Below, piece after piece: positions 1 through 8,776 of a stretch of 64,000 nt of DNA (position 1 is its first letter; each line of letters begins with the position of its first letter). The stretch is from Gemmatimonadota bacterium (GTDB taxonomy: Bacteria > Latescibacterota > UBA2968 > GCA-2709665). The notes below the pieces were generated by a model. The model had not been told where the DNA came from and made no database searches. It saw only the letters and a program-made list of their open reading frames with translations. The stretch is from NCBI GenBank assembly GCA_028877215.1, contig JAPPFJ010000010.1, forward strand, positions 62,001-126,000. Reading direction: 5' to 3'. The translations under genes and the position numbers were made by a program.

Positions 1-2
1 AA

Positions 3-305
3 GATGATGGACTGCTCCGGGTAAGCAATCGCTATGGAACTCTCGGGTTTTTCGTTGTCAGTACTGAACTTCATGGCTATGTGGGAATTCAGGATAACCA
101 GGAGAGGCTTCTTGCAGACCTGACAGCGACGGCGGGTGGTGATGGTCTTTTGCGCACGTTGTCCAGGCAGGGAATCACGACGTGGTCCAGCGCTTCCTTT
201 CAGAGAACTTCGGGTTCGACGTCCCTGAAGGGTGACATGGACAACGATGGCGACATTGACGGGGACGATTTCCTTATCTTTTCTGAAAACTTCGGCAAGA
301 AATAG
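3..305 (+). CDS. C-terminal end of a secreted dockerin-like protein (5' truncated by window edge)
   Basis: The reading frame is open from the first bases of the window to the TAG at 303-305, so only the last 100 codons or so are visible. The body has no recognisable domain. The extreme C terminus reads GDMDNDGDIDGDDFLIFSEN followed by FG, a single Ca-binding EF-hand/dockerin-like repeat of the type that ends the next gene and the metalloprotease at 55 kb. In related secreted proteins such a tail is terminal and preceded by sensor or propeller domains. It is probably an exported protein, and possibly the first gene of a transcription unit with the subtilase, which begins about 15 bases later. 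Function unknown. Confidence 0.6.
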   Translation, partial: DDGLLRVSNRYGTLGFFVVSTELHGYVGIQDNQERLLADLTATAGGDGLLRTLSRQGITTWSSASFQRTSGSTSLKGDMDNDGDIDGDDFLIFSENFGKK

Positions 306-320
306 CGAGCATTGAAAATT

Positions 321-3218
321 ATGCGAAGAATACCAGGTTGCCGATTCGCATTCTTTGCGTTCGTCCTACTCTATTGTGGCGGGGTAGCGATTGGATCGCC
401 GCCAATTGAGTACGTCAAGGAACAGCACCCGCCGAATCTGGAGGGTGTACTGGCCCGGATCCAAAAGAACTGGGTCGCTCAAAAACGGGCACTGGCCAAA
501 GCGACCGTCAGACAATACGGCGCGGCGATCATCGCCGGCGAAAACGTCACGGTCGTTTTGGAGCCTCGCCCCGGAAGGCTCTCGGCGAGTATCGATTTCG
601 CGGCACTGTCCGACCTGGGCGTCAGCATTGTCGCGCAATCGCGGCATCTTGTTGAGGTGTCTGCTCCCATGTCCGAGCTTGAAAGACTGGCAGAGGTGGA
701 CGGCGTACGATTTGTAAGACTGCCCATAGAGCCCAGATTACACGCGGTAGTCAGCGAGGGCGTGGAGCGCATCAAGGCACAGGTTTTTACAAACAGAGGT
801 TTTACAGGGCGTGGCATTAAGGTAGGTGTAATTGACATCGGTTTTGCGGGGGTTCCGGAGTTGATAAGCCGAGGCGAATTGCCTCAGAATTTGACTCCCC
901 GGGATTTTACTAACGCAGGGACTTTTGTAGGCGACGAGGTGCATGGATCGGCCTGCGCTGAAATTGTGCACGATATCGCTCCGGATGCTGAAATCCATTT
1001 GTATAAAGTCGGCAATCTTGTCAGTCTTGAAAACGCAAAGGACAGGGCAGTGGATGAGCGCTTGGACATTGTCACTGTATCTCTCGGATGGAATTGGGGC
1101 ACCGGGTTTGGCGATGGGATGGGTCGGGCGTGTGAGATTGTGAATGATGCATTTCGAAATAACGTCTTGTGGGTGAATGCAGCGGGCAATGAGGCGCAAA
1201 GCCAAATCACTACGCGACTGAGCGACCCGGATATCGATGGGTTTCACAACTTTCGTGGAGACATTAAAGTCGTCAACTTAATGGATCGTCAAACGGGAAA
1301 TGCATCTCTGAAAATGGGAGAGGAAGTAGAGGCGTGGTTGACCTGGAATGATTGGCCGCACACGAATCACGACTACGATCTCTTGCTCGTAAAGATCGAG
1401 GCAGATGGCAGCAACGAGATTGTTGAGCGCGCAGATACCAGACAACTTCAATCGCCACCTGTGGAACGTCTCGCATATACGATTCTAGAACCAGGTCACT
1501 ATGGTCTTGCAGTTTGGCGGGCGTCAGACGCCAAAGTAACCCAACTTAAGTTGATCAGTACAAACCATGACTTCGAAGGGCTTTTGTCTAGTGAAGGAAC
1601 CGTGAGCATACCGGGGGACGCGGTCGGTGCGCTGACCGTGGGGGCGTTGCATCATCCGGAATGGAGAACAGGACCAATTGCGGATTACAGTTCGCAGGGT
1701 CCTACAATTGATGGGCGAATCAAACCTGATTTGGTTGCTCCCGCCGCTGTTTCCACCATAAGCTACGGTCCCAACCGATACACTGGAACATCGGCGGCGA
1801 CTCCACATGTCGCCGGGGCCGCAGCTCTTTTGAAATCCTCCGATCCCATCTTTTACAATGCGAAGAATCTATTTGACGCATTGTCGAGATCGACGGTCGA
1901 TATGGGCATTCCGGGCCCCGATAACGTCTATGGCAATGGGCGATTGGACCTATCGCTGCTTCCCCCCGTAGGCAGACCCGTAATGGAACTTTCGCGTAAT
2001 GTGCTTGAGTTTGGCGCCGTCCTCCTGGGATCATCGCAGACGCTGGATCTCGGCATTGTCAACACGGGTCGGTCATCGTTGGTGATTACGGAAATCCTTC
2101 TGCCATCCGGTGATTTCGGGCTTTCTAGATCTTCCTTTCCAGTTGCGCCGGGTCGCAGCGAACGGATTTCCGTCACATTTACCCCCCGGAGCGAGGGAGA
2201 CAGGTCCGGTGATATGGCGATTTTGAGCAATCTACCGCAAACCAACATAGTGCTGCGTGCGCGAGGGGTCCGGCAACCGGTTGTTCCGGTTCCACTGATC
2301 ACGGTGGATGCGTCTCGACGTGATTTTGGCGGCGTCAACGTCGGCAGTACAAAGTCCATGACCGTCACCGTCACGAATTCCGGAGATGCTTCGCTGACAA
2401 TTACAGGTATTGCCTCCAGCAATGAACAGGTGAGAGTCTCGCCCAGGCAGCTGACAATTCCGGCAAAGCAAAACGGGTATTTCACGCTTAGTTTCCAGCC
2501 AAACAGAGCAGAAGATTTATCAGCGCGCGTGACCATTTACAGCAACGATTCCGAGACGCCGGTGGTCGGATTCCCTGTTGTTGGAAAGGGTCTTCGGTCC
2601 GAGACCACTTCCTTTACCTTATCTCTTGTCGTCGATGCGCCAAAAAACCAAGATGTGTATTCTTTACCTTCAGACGGTATCATTGCGGTCGAAATTCACG
2701 GCCAGCAGGTTAAGGATGCAATAGGATTTCGCGCGTTGTTTGATTCCGATACACAATCCTTCACCTATACGGGTTTCGAAATCGGCGACGGCATTCCCAA
2801 CGGACACTCACCAGGGCCATACTATCACACCGATCCCTCTTCCGTCGAAGTGATGGCAGCGTCATTTGGCGGAAGAATCGCTGAGCAGTCCGCAAAACTC
2901 GGCACGATACATTTCAGCGTATCCGATACTCTTCAAAGAGGTCAAATGCGGATGCGATATGCCCGTATCCGGCGATCCGGACAATTCGAAGTTTTCGCCG
3001 ACCCTGTCGTCTTGAGATTTTCAAAACAGGACGGTCTGACGGCAGACTTCGATGGTGACGGGACCGTCGGGTTCAGCGATTTCTTGCAGTTCGCCCAACA
3101 GTTCGGATTAAGCCAGGGTGACGCGGATTTCAAAGCACAGTATGACCTGGATGGGAATGGCAGCGTCGGTTTCAGCGATTTTCTGATCTTTGCCGGCGCC
3201 TTCGGCGCGAAGTCTTGA
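321..3218 (+). CDS. Secreted subtilisin-like (S8) protease with ASH-like, cohesin-like and dockerin-like modules
   Basis: This is a serine endopeptidase predicted to act outside the cytoplasm. A signal peptide covers about residues 1-25. The S8 catalytic domain (about 155-540) shows Asp172 in VIDIG, His208 in VHGSA, the oxyanion Asn290 in AAGN and Ser491 in GTSAATP (numbered from the ATG at 321). Two choice-of-anchor-D/ASH-like beta domains follow (about 555-650 and 660-760), then a cohesin-like beta domain (about 765-900), then two EF-hand repeats (908-965) with the cores DFDGDGTVGFSDFL and DLDGNGSVGFSDFL. A TTG nine bases upstream could also start the frame. The presence of both a cohesin-like and a dockerin-like part in one chain is notable. 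It may be co-transcribed with the upstream dockerin-like gene. The protease assignment is firm; substrate and anchoring are unknown. Confidence 0.9.
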   Translation: MRRIPGCRFAFFAFVLLYCGGVAIGSPPIEYVKEQHPPNLEGVLARIQKNWVAQKRALAKATVRQYGAAIIAGENVTVVLEPRPGRLSASIDFAALSDLGVSIVAQSRHLVEVSAPMSELERLAEVDGVRFVRLPIEPRLHAVVSEGVERIKAQVFTNRGFTGRGIKVGVIDIGFAGVPELISRGELPQNLTPRDFTNAGTFVGDEVHGSACAEIVHDIAPDAEIHLYKVGNLVSLENAKDRAVDERLDIVTVSLGWNWGTGFGDGMGRACEIVNDAFRNNVLWVNAAGNEAQSQITTRLSDPDIDGFHNFRGDIKVVNLMDRQTGNASLKMGEEVEAWLTWNDWPHTNHDYDLLLVKIEADGSNEIVERADTRQLQSPPVERLAYTILEPGHYGLAVWRASDAKVTQLKLISTNHDFEGLLSSEGTVSIPGDAVGALTVGALHHPEWRTGPIADYSSQGPTIDGRIKPDLVAPAAVSTISYGPNRYTGTSAATPHVAGAAALLKSSDPIFYNAKNLFDALSRSTVDMGIPGPDNVYGNGRLDLSLLPPVGRPVMELSRNVLEFGAVLLGSSQTLDLGIVNTGRSSLVITEILLPSGDFGLSRSSFPVAPGRSERISVTFTPRSEGDRSGDMAILSNLPQTNIVLRARGVRQPVVPVPLITVDASRRDFGGVNVGSTKSMTVTVTNSGDASLTITGIASSNEQVRVSPRQLTIPAKQNGYFTLSFQPNRAEDLSARVTIYSNDSETPVVGFPVVGKGLRSETTSFTLSLVVDAPKNQDVYSLPSDGIIAVEIHGQQVKDAIGFRALFDSDTQSFTYTGFEIGDGIPNGHSPGPYYHTDPSSVEVMAASFGGRIAEQSAKLGTIHFSVSDTLQRGQMRMRYARIRRSGQFEVFADPVVLRFSKQDGLTADFDGDGTVGFSDFLQFAQQFGLSQGDADFKAQYDLDGNGSVGFSDFLIFAGAFGAKS

Positions 3219-3259
3219 TATTTCGACCAGCCGGTAGCCGGTCGGAGGAGGAGGATCCA

Positions 3260-3367
3260 ATGCGTAAACGCATCTCAGCGTCTGCCCTCATTGCCCTGTG
3301 CGTTCAATTTCCGTATATTGATTTGACCTGCATCGAATGCAGACGAGTTATTTTCCCGGACCGCTGA
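3260..3367 (+). pseudogene. Short signal-peptide-like ORF, probably a gene remnant
   Basis: A 35-codon ORF follows a very strong Shine-Dalgarno (GGAGGAGGAGG at 3245-3255). It starts MRKRISASALIALC, exactly like the n- and h-regions of a Sec signal peptide, then runs into unrelated sequence (FPYIDLTCIECRR) and stops. The ribosome site lies about 30 bases after the subtilase, so this looks like the start of the next operon gene, lost by deletion or recombination close to 3305. A genuine short peptide is possible but less likely. A small hairpin CTGCAT-CGA-ATGCAG sits inside the ORF at 3328-3342. Confidence 0.3.
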
Positions 3368-3523
3368 TAGATGGATAAAACAGCCAATGAGAAAACACTG
3401 TGACCGCCACGATTCATAGGATAGAAGATCTCATTCGCATTCGGGGCGACAATTCTGAGCGGCCTGATGTGCCGCGTGCTATGAACCCGCACTCAAGAAA
3501 GTAAATTTGAGAAGGGATGCGAC

Positions 3524-3751
3524 GTGAATAATCGAGAAATCACAATTCGCGTCACGCCAGAGGCTGCTCGTGTTTATCAGTCCGCATCAGAACAGGATCG
3601 GCGAAAATTGGATGTTTTGTTAAGTCTGCAACTGAGCAGTTTGAGAAAACCGGCACGTCCAATTGAAGATATTATGCGCGAAGCCAGTGAAGAAGCGCGA
3701 AGAAATGGCTTGACGCCAGAAATATTGGAAGAACTGCTTAATGAAGCATAA
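3524..3751 (+). CDS. VapB-like antitoxin of a PIN-type toxin-antitoxin pair
   Basis: This is a 75-residue protein with a GTG start and a good ribosome site (AAGGGA, 7-base spacing). The N-terminal half is a beta-strand plus helix (EITIRVTPEAARVY); the second half is charged and helical (PIEDIMREASEEARRNGLTP), ending in ILEELLNEA. This layout matches small antitoxins encoded directly upstream of PIN-family toxins (family resemblance from memory). Its last codons overlap the ATG of a PIN-domain gene by 11 bases, the usual coupling of such pairs. The toxin is truncated here, so the antitoxin is probably an orphan. It would bind the toxin and autoregulate the operon; no operator was recognised. 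Confidence 0.7.
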   Translation: MNNREITIRVTPEAARVYQSASEQDRRKLDVLLSLQLSSLRKPARPIEDIMREASEEARRNGLTPEILEELLNEA

Positions 3752-3872
3752 ATCGCGCTATGTACTTGATACCAATGTCATTGTCAGTGCTCTGCTGAAC
3801 CCCCAATGCCCCAACGATCCGAAGGACCCTCCGAAACGCCTTCCAATCTGCACGGCGCGCTTGCGCCGCTGA
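3741..3872 (+). pseudogene. Truncated PIN-domain toxin (VapC-like), first ~20 residues only
   Basis: The frame starts at the ATG overlapping the antitoxin stop and reads MKHKSRYVLDTNVIVSALLN. This is the canonical N terminus of PIN-family toxins, including the first acidic metal ligand Asp10 in LDTN. After about position 3800 the frame becomes nonsense (PQCPNDPKDPPKRL) and stops at 3870-3872, inside the start of the MFS gene. About 110 residues of the ribonuclease domain, including the remaining acidic ligands, are missing. The break coincides with a switch to the more GC-rich sequence of the MFS gene, so a deletion or insertion joint (or an assembly joint) lies near 3797-3806. The product cannot be an active toxin. 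Confidence 0.75.
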
Positions 3873-5077
3873 ACACCCCCGACTACCGCCGGCTGCTGGC
3901 CAGCAACGCCCTCTGGTGGCAGTTCATGTGGATGGAAATCATCGTCGCCGGCTGGCTGGTGCTGGAGCTGACCAACTCGGCCTGGCAGGTGTCGCTGATC
4001 GGCTTCTACCGCATGGCCCCGCTGCTCCTGGTCGGCTTCGTCTCCGGTCCCCTGACCGACCGGTTCGGCCGCCGGAAGATCATCATCGTCTCCCAGATCG
4101 TCAACCTCGTCGTATCGCTCCTCATCGCACTGATCATCCTCACCGACAGGCTGGCCGTGTGGCATCTGGCCGTCGCCGCACTGGTCATGGGAACGACCTG
4201 GGCCGTAGACTGGACCGCCAGACGGTCGTTGCTTCCCGACCTGGTGGGCAGAGCGCGAACCATGGACGCCATGCTCCTCGAGGGAATCTCACAGAACATC
4301 ACCCGGGTTGCCGGTCCCTTTTCCAGCGGTGCACTCTACGCGACCCTGGGACCCCTTGGCTGTTTTCTGATTCTGACCGGTATTGCCCTGGCTTCTCTAT
4401 TGATCCTTTTCCGTCTTTCCCGACAACCTGTCCTTGAGAGAACGCCCACAGACGCTCCCTACTGGACCCGGACCGTGGAAGGGCTGCGCTATATCCGACG
4501 CAACCCCACGATTCTGGGCGTTACGCTCATTACCGTTGCCATGAATTTCCTGGTGTTTCCCTATCAGGCGCTGCTGCCGGTGTTCGCGAGAGATATCCTG
4601 AATCAGGGCCCGGTCGGCTTCGGTGTACTCGCGTCCGCCAACGGTGTCGGCGCGTTTGCCGGTCTCTGGTTGGTGAGCAGGCTCCGCCGCCATGTTGGAG
4701 TCAGCTGGCTCTATGCGGGCGGCTCGTTTCTGATGGCCGCCGCCGTGGCTGCATTCTCCACTTCGACAGGATTCTATCTCTCGCTGGGACTTCTCACCCT
4801 GTCGGGAATCGGCCACGCGGCCTTCGGTCTCCTCCAGAGCACCATCGTCCTGCTGTCGGCGCGGGACGACATGCGAAGCCGCGCCATGGGCGGCATCGTC
4901 CTTGCAATCGGCACGGGTCCGCCGGGCCGCCTGAGTACGGGCGCGGTGGCAGAACGCTTCGGCGCGCCTCTCGCCGTCTTTGGCACGTGCGCCATCGCGT
5001 CCCTGTTCGTCGTCGCGGTCACGCTTGTCATGTCGGGGTTCCGAAACGCTTCGGCCGCACGGGAAGCGAATGCATGA
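3806..5077 (+). CDS. MFS transporter, multidrug/siderophore exporter-like (MFS_3 type)
   Basis: A 423-residue inner-membrane secondary transporter with about 12 hydrophobic segments. The cytoplasmic loop 2-3 signature is clear (GPLTDRFGRRK), and TRVAGP falls in the region of MFS motif C. The length and the N-terminal SNALWWQFMWMEIIVAGWLV region fit the enterobactin-exporter-like MFS_3 family. The ATG lies immediately after the breakpoint that cuts the PIN toxin and has no visible Shine-Dalgarno, so its native upstream region has probably been lost. Expression may depend on read-through from the antitoxin promoter. Substrate unknown. The gene converges with the PfkB kinase, separated by a terminator. 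Confidence 0.85.
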   Translation: MPQRSEGPSETPSNLHGALAPLNTPDYRRLLASNALWWQFMWMEIIVAGWLVLELTNSAWQVSLIGFYRMAPLLLVGFVSGPLTDRFGRRKIIIVSQIVNLVVSLLIALIILTDRLAVWHLAVAALVMGTTWAVDWTARRSLLPDLVGRARTMDAMLLEGISQNITRVAGPFSSGALYATLGPLGCFLILTGIALASLLILFRLSRQPVLERTPTDAPYWTRTVEGLRYIRRNPTILGVTLITVAMNFLVFPYQALLPVFARDILNQGPVGFGVLASANGVGAFAGLWLVSRLRRHVGVSWLYAGGSFLMAAAVAAFSTSTGFYLSLGLLTLSGIGHAAFGLLQSTIVLLSARDDMRSRAMGGIVLAIGTGPPGRLSTGAVAERFGAPLAVFGTCAIASLFVVAVTLVMSGFRNASAAREANA

Positions 5078-5099
5078 AAAAACCGCCCCGTAGGACGGT
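5077..5099 (-). terminator. Rho-independent terminator of the PfkB kinase gene
   Basis: On the minus strand ACCGTCC-TACG-GGGCGGT forms a 7-bp stem (one G-T pair) closed by a UNCG-class tetraloop and followed by six T residues. The stem is 5082-5099 and the T-run 5077-5082, which also contains the end of the MFS stop codon. It lies about 55 bases downstream of the kinase stop. On the plus strand no T-run follows the hairpin, so termination should act mainly on the minus-strand transcript. Confidence 0.8.
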
Positions 5100-5151
5100 C
5101 TCCCCTTCATCCAAATTATTTTCAGCAACTTAAAAGAGAATTGGCACAAAT

Positions 5152-6141
5152 TCACATCGCCAGTATCCGCTCGACCTCATCCCTGAGCGATTCATCCAGC
5201 CTGGGGCCGTACTGCGCAACCACGCGCATCGACGCGTAATTCGCCAGCCTTGCCGAGTGTACCGCGTCGAATCCGTGAGTAATTCCGAACAGATAGGCCC
5301 CGGCGAACATATCTCCCGCGCCATTGGTATCGACCGCATCAACGCTGAAACCCGGCGAAACGAACCGTTCGACTCCGTCCCAAACAATGGCGCCATTGGC
5401 CTCACACGTGACCGCGTACGCGCCCACCATCGTCTCGAGCGCAACGCAAGCCCCGTTCGTCTCGCCCGTTTCGGTAAACGCCCGCGCTTCGTCCTCGTTA
5501 CAAAACAGCAGATCCACCCCGCGGGTTACGAGCGCCCGCATCCGGTCTCCGAACGCGGCGACGATGGTGGGATCGCTCAGCGACAACGACACACGGGTTC
5601 CCGCCGCGCGTGCTTCGGCCTGGGCGGCCAGCGCCCCTTCGAACCCGCCGTCGGACGCTACGAGATAACCTTCGATGTACAGATAGTCGCTGCTTTGTAT
5701 CACATCGGGCTCAAGCTGTTCCGGGCCGAACGTTCCGGTAATGCCCAGGTACGTATTCATCGTGCGATCGGCGTCGTCCGTGATCATAACGAGGCATTTA
5801 CCCGTGATGCCTTCTCCCTGAAACCGGTTGGAAGCCACGCCGGCCGCCGCCAGGTCCCGGAGATAGAAATCCCCGTACGCGTCCTTCGCCACCTTGCAGG
5901 CGTAGTGGGCCCTTCCACCCAGATTCGCCACGGCGATCATCGTATTCGCGGCGGATCCGCCGGACGAGCGTTTCAATACGTCATCGCCCAGGTGTTCGAG
6001 AAGTTCGTGGTGCCGTTTCTCATCTATCAACGTCATTACGCCCTTTTCGATTCCGGCCATGGCGAGAAAGTCGGGCGTTACCCGATACTGAATATCCACC
6101 AGCGCGTTGCCGATGCCGTACACACTAATCGCCCTGGCCAT
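5152..6141 (-). CDS. PfkB-family carbohydrate/nucleoside kinase (adenosine-kinase-like)
   Basis: A ribokinase-fold sugar or nucleoside kinase of about 329 residues. PfkB signature 1 is at GGSAANTMIAVANLGG and signature 2 at DTNGAGDMFAGAYLFG, with the catalytic-base Asp in NGAGD. The N terminus (YGIGNALVDIQYRV) resembles the adenosine-kinase-like branch common in Bacteroidetes and Latescibacteria-type genomes. The ATG at 6139-6141 was chosen because AAGGAG precedes it by 7 bases; an in-frame ATG five codons upstream has no ribosome site. The gene stands alone and ends at the terminator 5077-5099. The substrate cannot be told from sequence. Confidence 0.9.
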   Translation of the reverse strand: MARAISVYGIGNALVDIQYRVTPDFLAMAGIEKGVMTLIDEKRHHELLEHLGDDVLKRSSGGSAANTMIAVANLGGRAHYACKVAKDAYGDFYLRDLAAAGVASNRFQGEGITGKCLVMITDDADRTMNTYLGITGTFGPEQLEPDVIQSSDYLYIEGYLVASDGGFEGALAAQAEARAAGTRVSLSLSDPTIVAAFGDRMRALVTRGVDLLFCNEDEARAFTETGETNGACVALETMVGAYAVTCEANGAIVWDGVERFVSPGFSVDAVDTNGAGDMFAGAYLFGITHGFDAVHSARLANYASMRVVAQYGPRLDESLRDEVERILAM

Positions 6142-6591
6142 ATGCGCTCCTTGCATAATCGGTCTGATTCCTTATCATATTGGCATTCGCGACTGAAGGG
6201 TCACGACGGCTCCCAGCTCCGAGATCCTGTTTACAGGAATGGATAGACAGCAGAAATCAACGGTTCCGGTCGGTCCACCCGGAATCGGTCAGGAAACCGT
6301 CACTTAAAGCGAATTCCCTGGACTCGCGAGCGACAATATATCGATTGCTGGACATTTGCAAAGCAGCTTTACACCTGGCTCTTCTTTGAGACTTACCGTA
6401 AGATTTCAACTCAAAGTACGTGCACGTTTAGTCAGGCTGCTTGAAAACGTAAAAGCATTGAAATCCCCCCACCGCATCAGCCTTCGTCGGCCCTTCGACA
6501 AGCTCGGGGGACGGACTCGGCTTCTGCGACTCCCCCTCAAGGGGGGAGTGATAGAACCCTCAGACGGGCTCGCACGATCAATACCACCTAT
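6142..6591. other. 450-bp intergenic region between divergent kinase and methyltransferase genes
   Basis: No convincing gene; short ORFs here have no ribosome site or family resemblance. It should carry the promoters of both flanking genes, but none with good -35/-10 spacing was found. The right half holds CCCTTCGACAAGCTCGGGG (6490-6508) and the hairpin ACTCCCCC/GGGGGAGT (6529-6549). Both resemble short sequences that recur between genes in many environmental genomes (from memory), so this may be a dispersed intergenic repeat. Confidence 0.5.
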
Positions 6592-7413
6592 ATGGCTGCG
6601 GTTGAGCATTGCGAAGCCACACTAGGATTACTCAACTGGGAATCTGACTTGGGCACGACCATAAGCTGCAACGTGCGGGAACTGACAATCCTGATCGACG
6701 TCGAGGCCGACCTCAAGGGCGAGGCCTCCAGGAACCACGAACTCTGGCGTGCGAACTCCTTTAATGAGAAGGAACCCGACACCCTGGACTGGATCGACAC
6801 CTGGTTTCGGCCGGGCGAGACGATTTACGACATCGGCGCAAATATCGGGCAGTACTCGCTTTACGCGGCACGCAGACTTGATGCGCAGGCGCGGATCCTC
6901 GCCTTTGAGCCGGAAGCTCTCAATCACGCCAAGCTGAACAGGAACATCCTGCTGAACGGCCTGGCGAACGTTGTCACGGCCTACCCCATCGCCGTATCGG
7001 ACCGCACCGCCATCCAGCATTTCTACTCCAAAACCTTCGCCCCCGGCGCCGCGCTCCACGCGCTGGGCGAACCTGTAACCCAGGGCGCCGTGCCCTTCGA
7101 GCCGCAGAACCGGCAGGGAACGATGGCCGTTTCACTGGACGACCTCACCGGCCGATTCGGCCTGCCCTTTCCGAACCACATCAAAATCGACGTCGACGGC
7201 ATCGAGGACAAGATCGTCGCAGGCGCATCGCGAACGCTCGAGGACGCGAGGCTCAAGACTGTGCTCATCGAAGTCTATATGTTCGAAGACATGGCCGAAA
7301 CGATTGAAACGGCATTCTTCGAACGGGGTTTCGCCCTGGCCAACGTCAGCCCGGTCGACTACTCGGAGGGCATCGTTCAGAACCTGATCTTCAGTCGCGA
7401 AAATCTGATCTGA
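6592..7413 (+). CDS. FkbM-family SAM-dependent methyltransferase
   Basis: A 273-residue class I methyltransferase. SAM motif I is IYDIGANIGQYSLYAAR, the acidic strand-2 end is AFEPEA, and NHIKIDVDGIEDKIVAGA is the conserved FkbM region just after the core. These proteins O-methylate sugars or natural-product scaffolds. The gene ends 9 bases before the M24 peptidase start, so the two are probably co-transcribed. No Shine-Dalgarno is visible before the ATG, and the first ~30 residues fit the family only loosely, so the true start may be further downstream. Substrate unknown. Confidence 0.85.
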   Translation: MAAVEHCEATLGLLNWESDLGTTISCNVRELTILIDVEADLKGEASRNHELWRANSFNEKEPDTLDWIDTWFRPGETIYDIGANIGQYSLYAARRLDAQARILAFEPEALNHAKLNRNILLNGLANVVTAYPIAVSDRTAIQHFYSKTFAPGAALHALGEPVTQGAVPFEPQNRQGTMAVSLDDLTGRFGLPFPNHIKIDVDGIEDKIVAGASRTLEDARLKTVLIEVYMFEDMAETIETAFFERGFALANVSPVDYSEGIVQNLIFSRENLI

Positions 7414-7422
7414 GAAGACACC

Positions 7423-8697
7423 ATGGCCATATTTGAAAATGACGTGCTGGAACGCCGGCGGCAGCGTGCGGCGGACGCCTTTGGTGACGACCCGCCCATC
7501 GTGCTCTTCGGCGCCGGGAAGCCCGTTCAGATTCCCGGCGGACAGGACCAGACCTATCCGTTCATTCCCTACCCCGAATACTACTGGCTCACGGGTTCGA
7601 GACGCTGGGGCGGCGTTCTGGCCTACGATCCGCAGGATGGCTGGAGACACTTCGTGCGGCCGGTCTCTCAGAACGAAAGGCTGTGGGAAGGCGGCGGTGA
7701 GGACGTCGAAGGCGACGACGTCGCCGGATTTCAGGGCTGGCTGGATCAACGTGCAGGCCACCCCGCCGCGGTCATCGGCGACGACGTGGACAACGTCAAA
7801 ACCGACCTTCAACGGGCAGCGGCGCTTCAGGTATCCATCGATGGCGTCCGCCGCCGGAAAGACGCCGCCGAGGTCGCACTGATCGAGCGGGCGGCCGCGG
7901 CAACCGCAGCCGGCCATGCGAAAGCCCGCGAGACCATCCGGCCGGGTGTCAGCGAACGCCGCATCCGCGTAGAACTGGAATCGGAGATGTACCGACAAGG
8001 CGCCGACGAAGTCGCCTTCGACACGATCGTCGGCGCCGGAACTCATGCGGCCGTGCTACACTTCGAACCGGGCCCCAGGATAGTGGAACCCGACGACCTG
8101 GTCCTCATCGACGCCGGCGCGTCCATCGCAGGCTATGCGGCCGACGTCACCCGCACCTACCCGGCTGCAGACCGCTTCACGCCGAGGCAGCAGGCCATCT
8201 ACGACCTTGTCCTCGCCGCTCAGCGGGAAGCCATCTCCACGTGCCGCAAAGACGTCGAATGGCACAAAGTTCACCGTGCCGCGGCCGCCGTAATCGCCCT
8301 CGGGCTTTGTGACCTGGGCATCCTGAGAGGCGGACCGGACGTCCTCCTCGACAGCGGCGCGATTTCTCTCTTCCTGCCGCACGGCGTCGGCCATATGGTG
8401 GGCCTTGGCGTTCGGGACGTGGGCGGCCTCGCGGCCGGGCGCGAAGTCAGCGTCCATTGCGGCATCCGGATGCGCGTGGACCTTCCGCTAGAGGAAGACT
8501 TCCTGATGACCGTCGAGCCCGGTGTGTACTTCGTTCCCGCATTGCTCGACGACCCCAAACGGCGCGAACGGTTTGCCAATATGGTCAACTGGGACGCTCT
8601 GGCGTCCTGGCGGCCGGTGGGCGGCGTCCGCATCGAGGACAACGTGCTCATCACCGCCGGAGATCCACGTATCCTGACGGCCGAAATCCCCAAGTGA
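7423..8697 (+). CDS. M24 metallopeptidase (Xaa-Pro aminopeptidase-like)
   Basis: A 424-residue pita-bread-fold enzyme that removes an N-terminal residue before proline, or a relative such as prolidase. All five dinuclear metal ligands are present: Asp230 (LIDAG), Asp241 (ADVTRTYP), His324 (PHGVGHMVGLGVRD), Glu365 (TVEPGVY) and Glu405 (RIEDNV). The N-terminal ~160 residues form the creatinase/aminopeptidase-P N domain (YPEYYWLTG). Length is normal for PepP-like enzymes. No signal peptide, so cytoplasmic. It follows the FkbM gene with a 9-base gap and precedes the P450 by 79 bases, suggesting one transcript. Confidence 0.93.
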   Translation: MAIFENDVLERRRQRAADAFGDDPPIVLFGAGKPVQIPGGQDQTYPFIPYPEYYWLTGSRRWGGVLAYDPQDGWRHFVRPVSQNERLWEGGGEDVEGDDVAGFQGWLDQRAGHPAAVIGDDVDNVKTDLQRAAALQVSIDGVRRRKDAAEVALIERAAAATAAGHAKARETIRPGVSERRIRVELESEMYRQGADEVAFDTIVGAGTHAAVLHFEPGPRIVEPDDLVLIDAGASIAGYAADVTRTYPAADRFTPRQQAIYDLVLAAQREAISTCRKDVEWHKVHRAAAAVIALGLCDLGILRGGPDVLLDSGAISLFLPHGVGHMVGLGVRDVGGLAAGREVSVHCGIRMRVDLPLEEDFLMTVEPGVYFVPALLDDPKRRERFANMVNWDALASWRPVGGVRIEDNVLITAGDPRILTAEIPK

Positions 8698-8776
8698 ACG
8701 CTGCGGTTATCGGCGGAGGGCCGGGCCGGAGCGCGGTACATCGCCACAGCAGCCCGTATGAGGGTCGTGAATATTC

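Noticed and set aside
6356..6625. Small plus-strand ORF before the FkbM gene
   Set aside because: No ribosome site, Arg/Leu-rich translation of a repeat-like intergenic stretch, overlaps the methyltransferase start.
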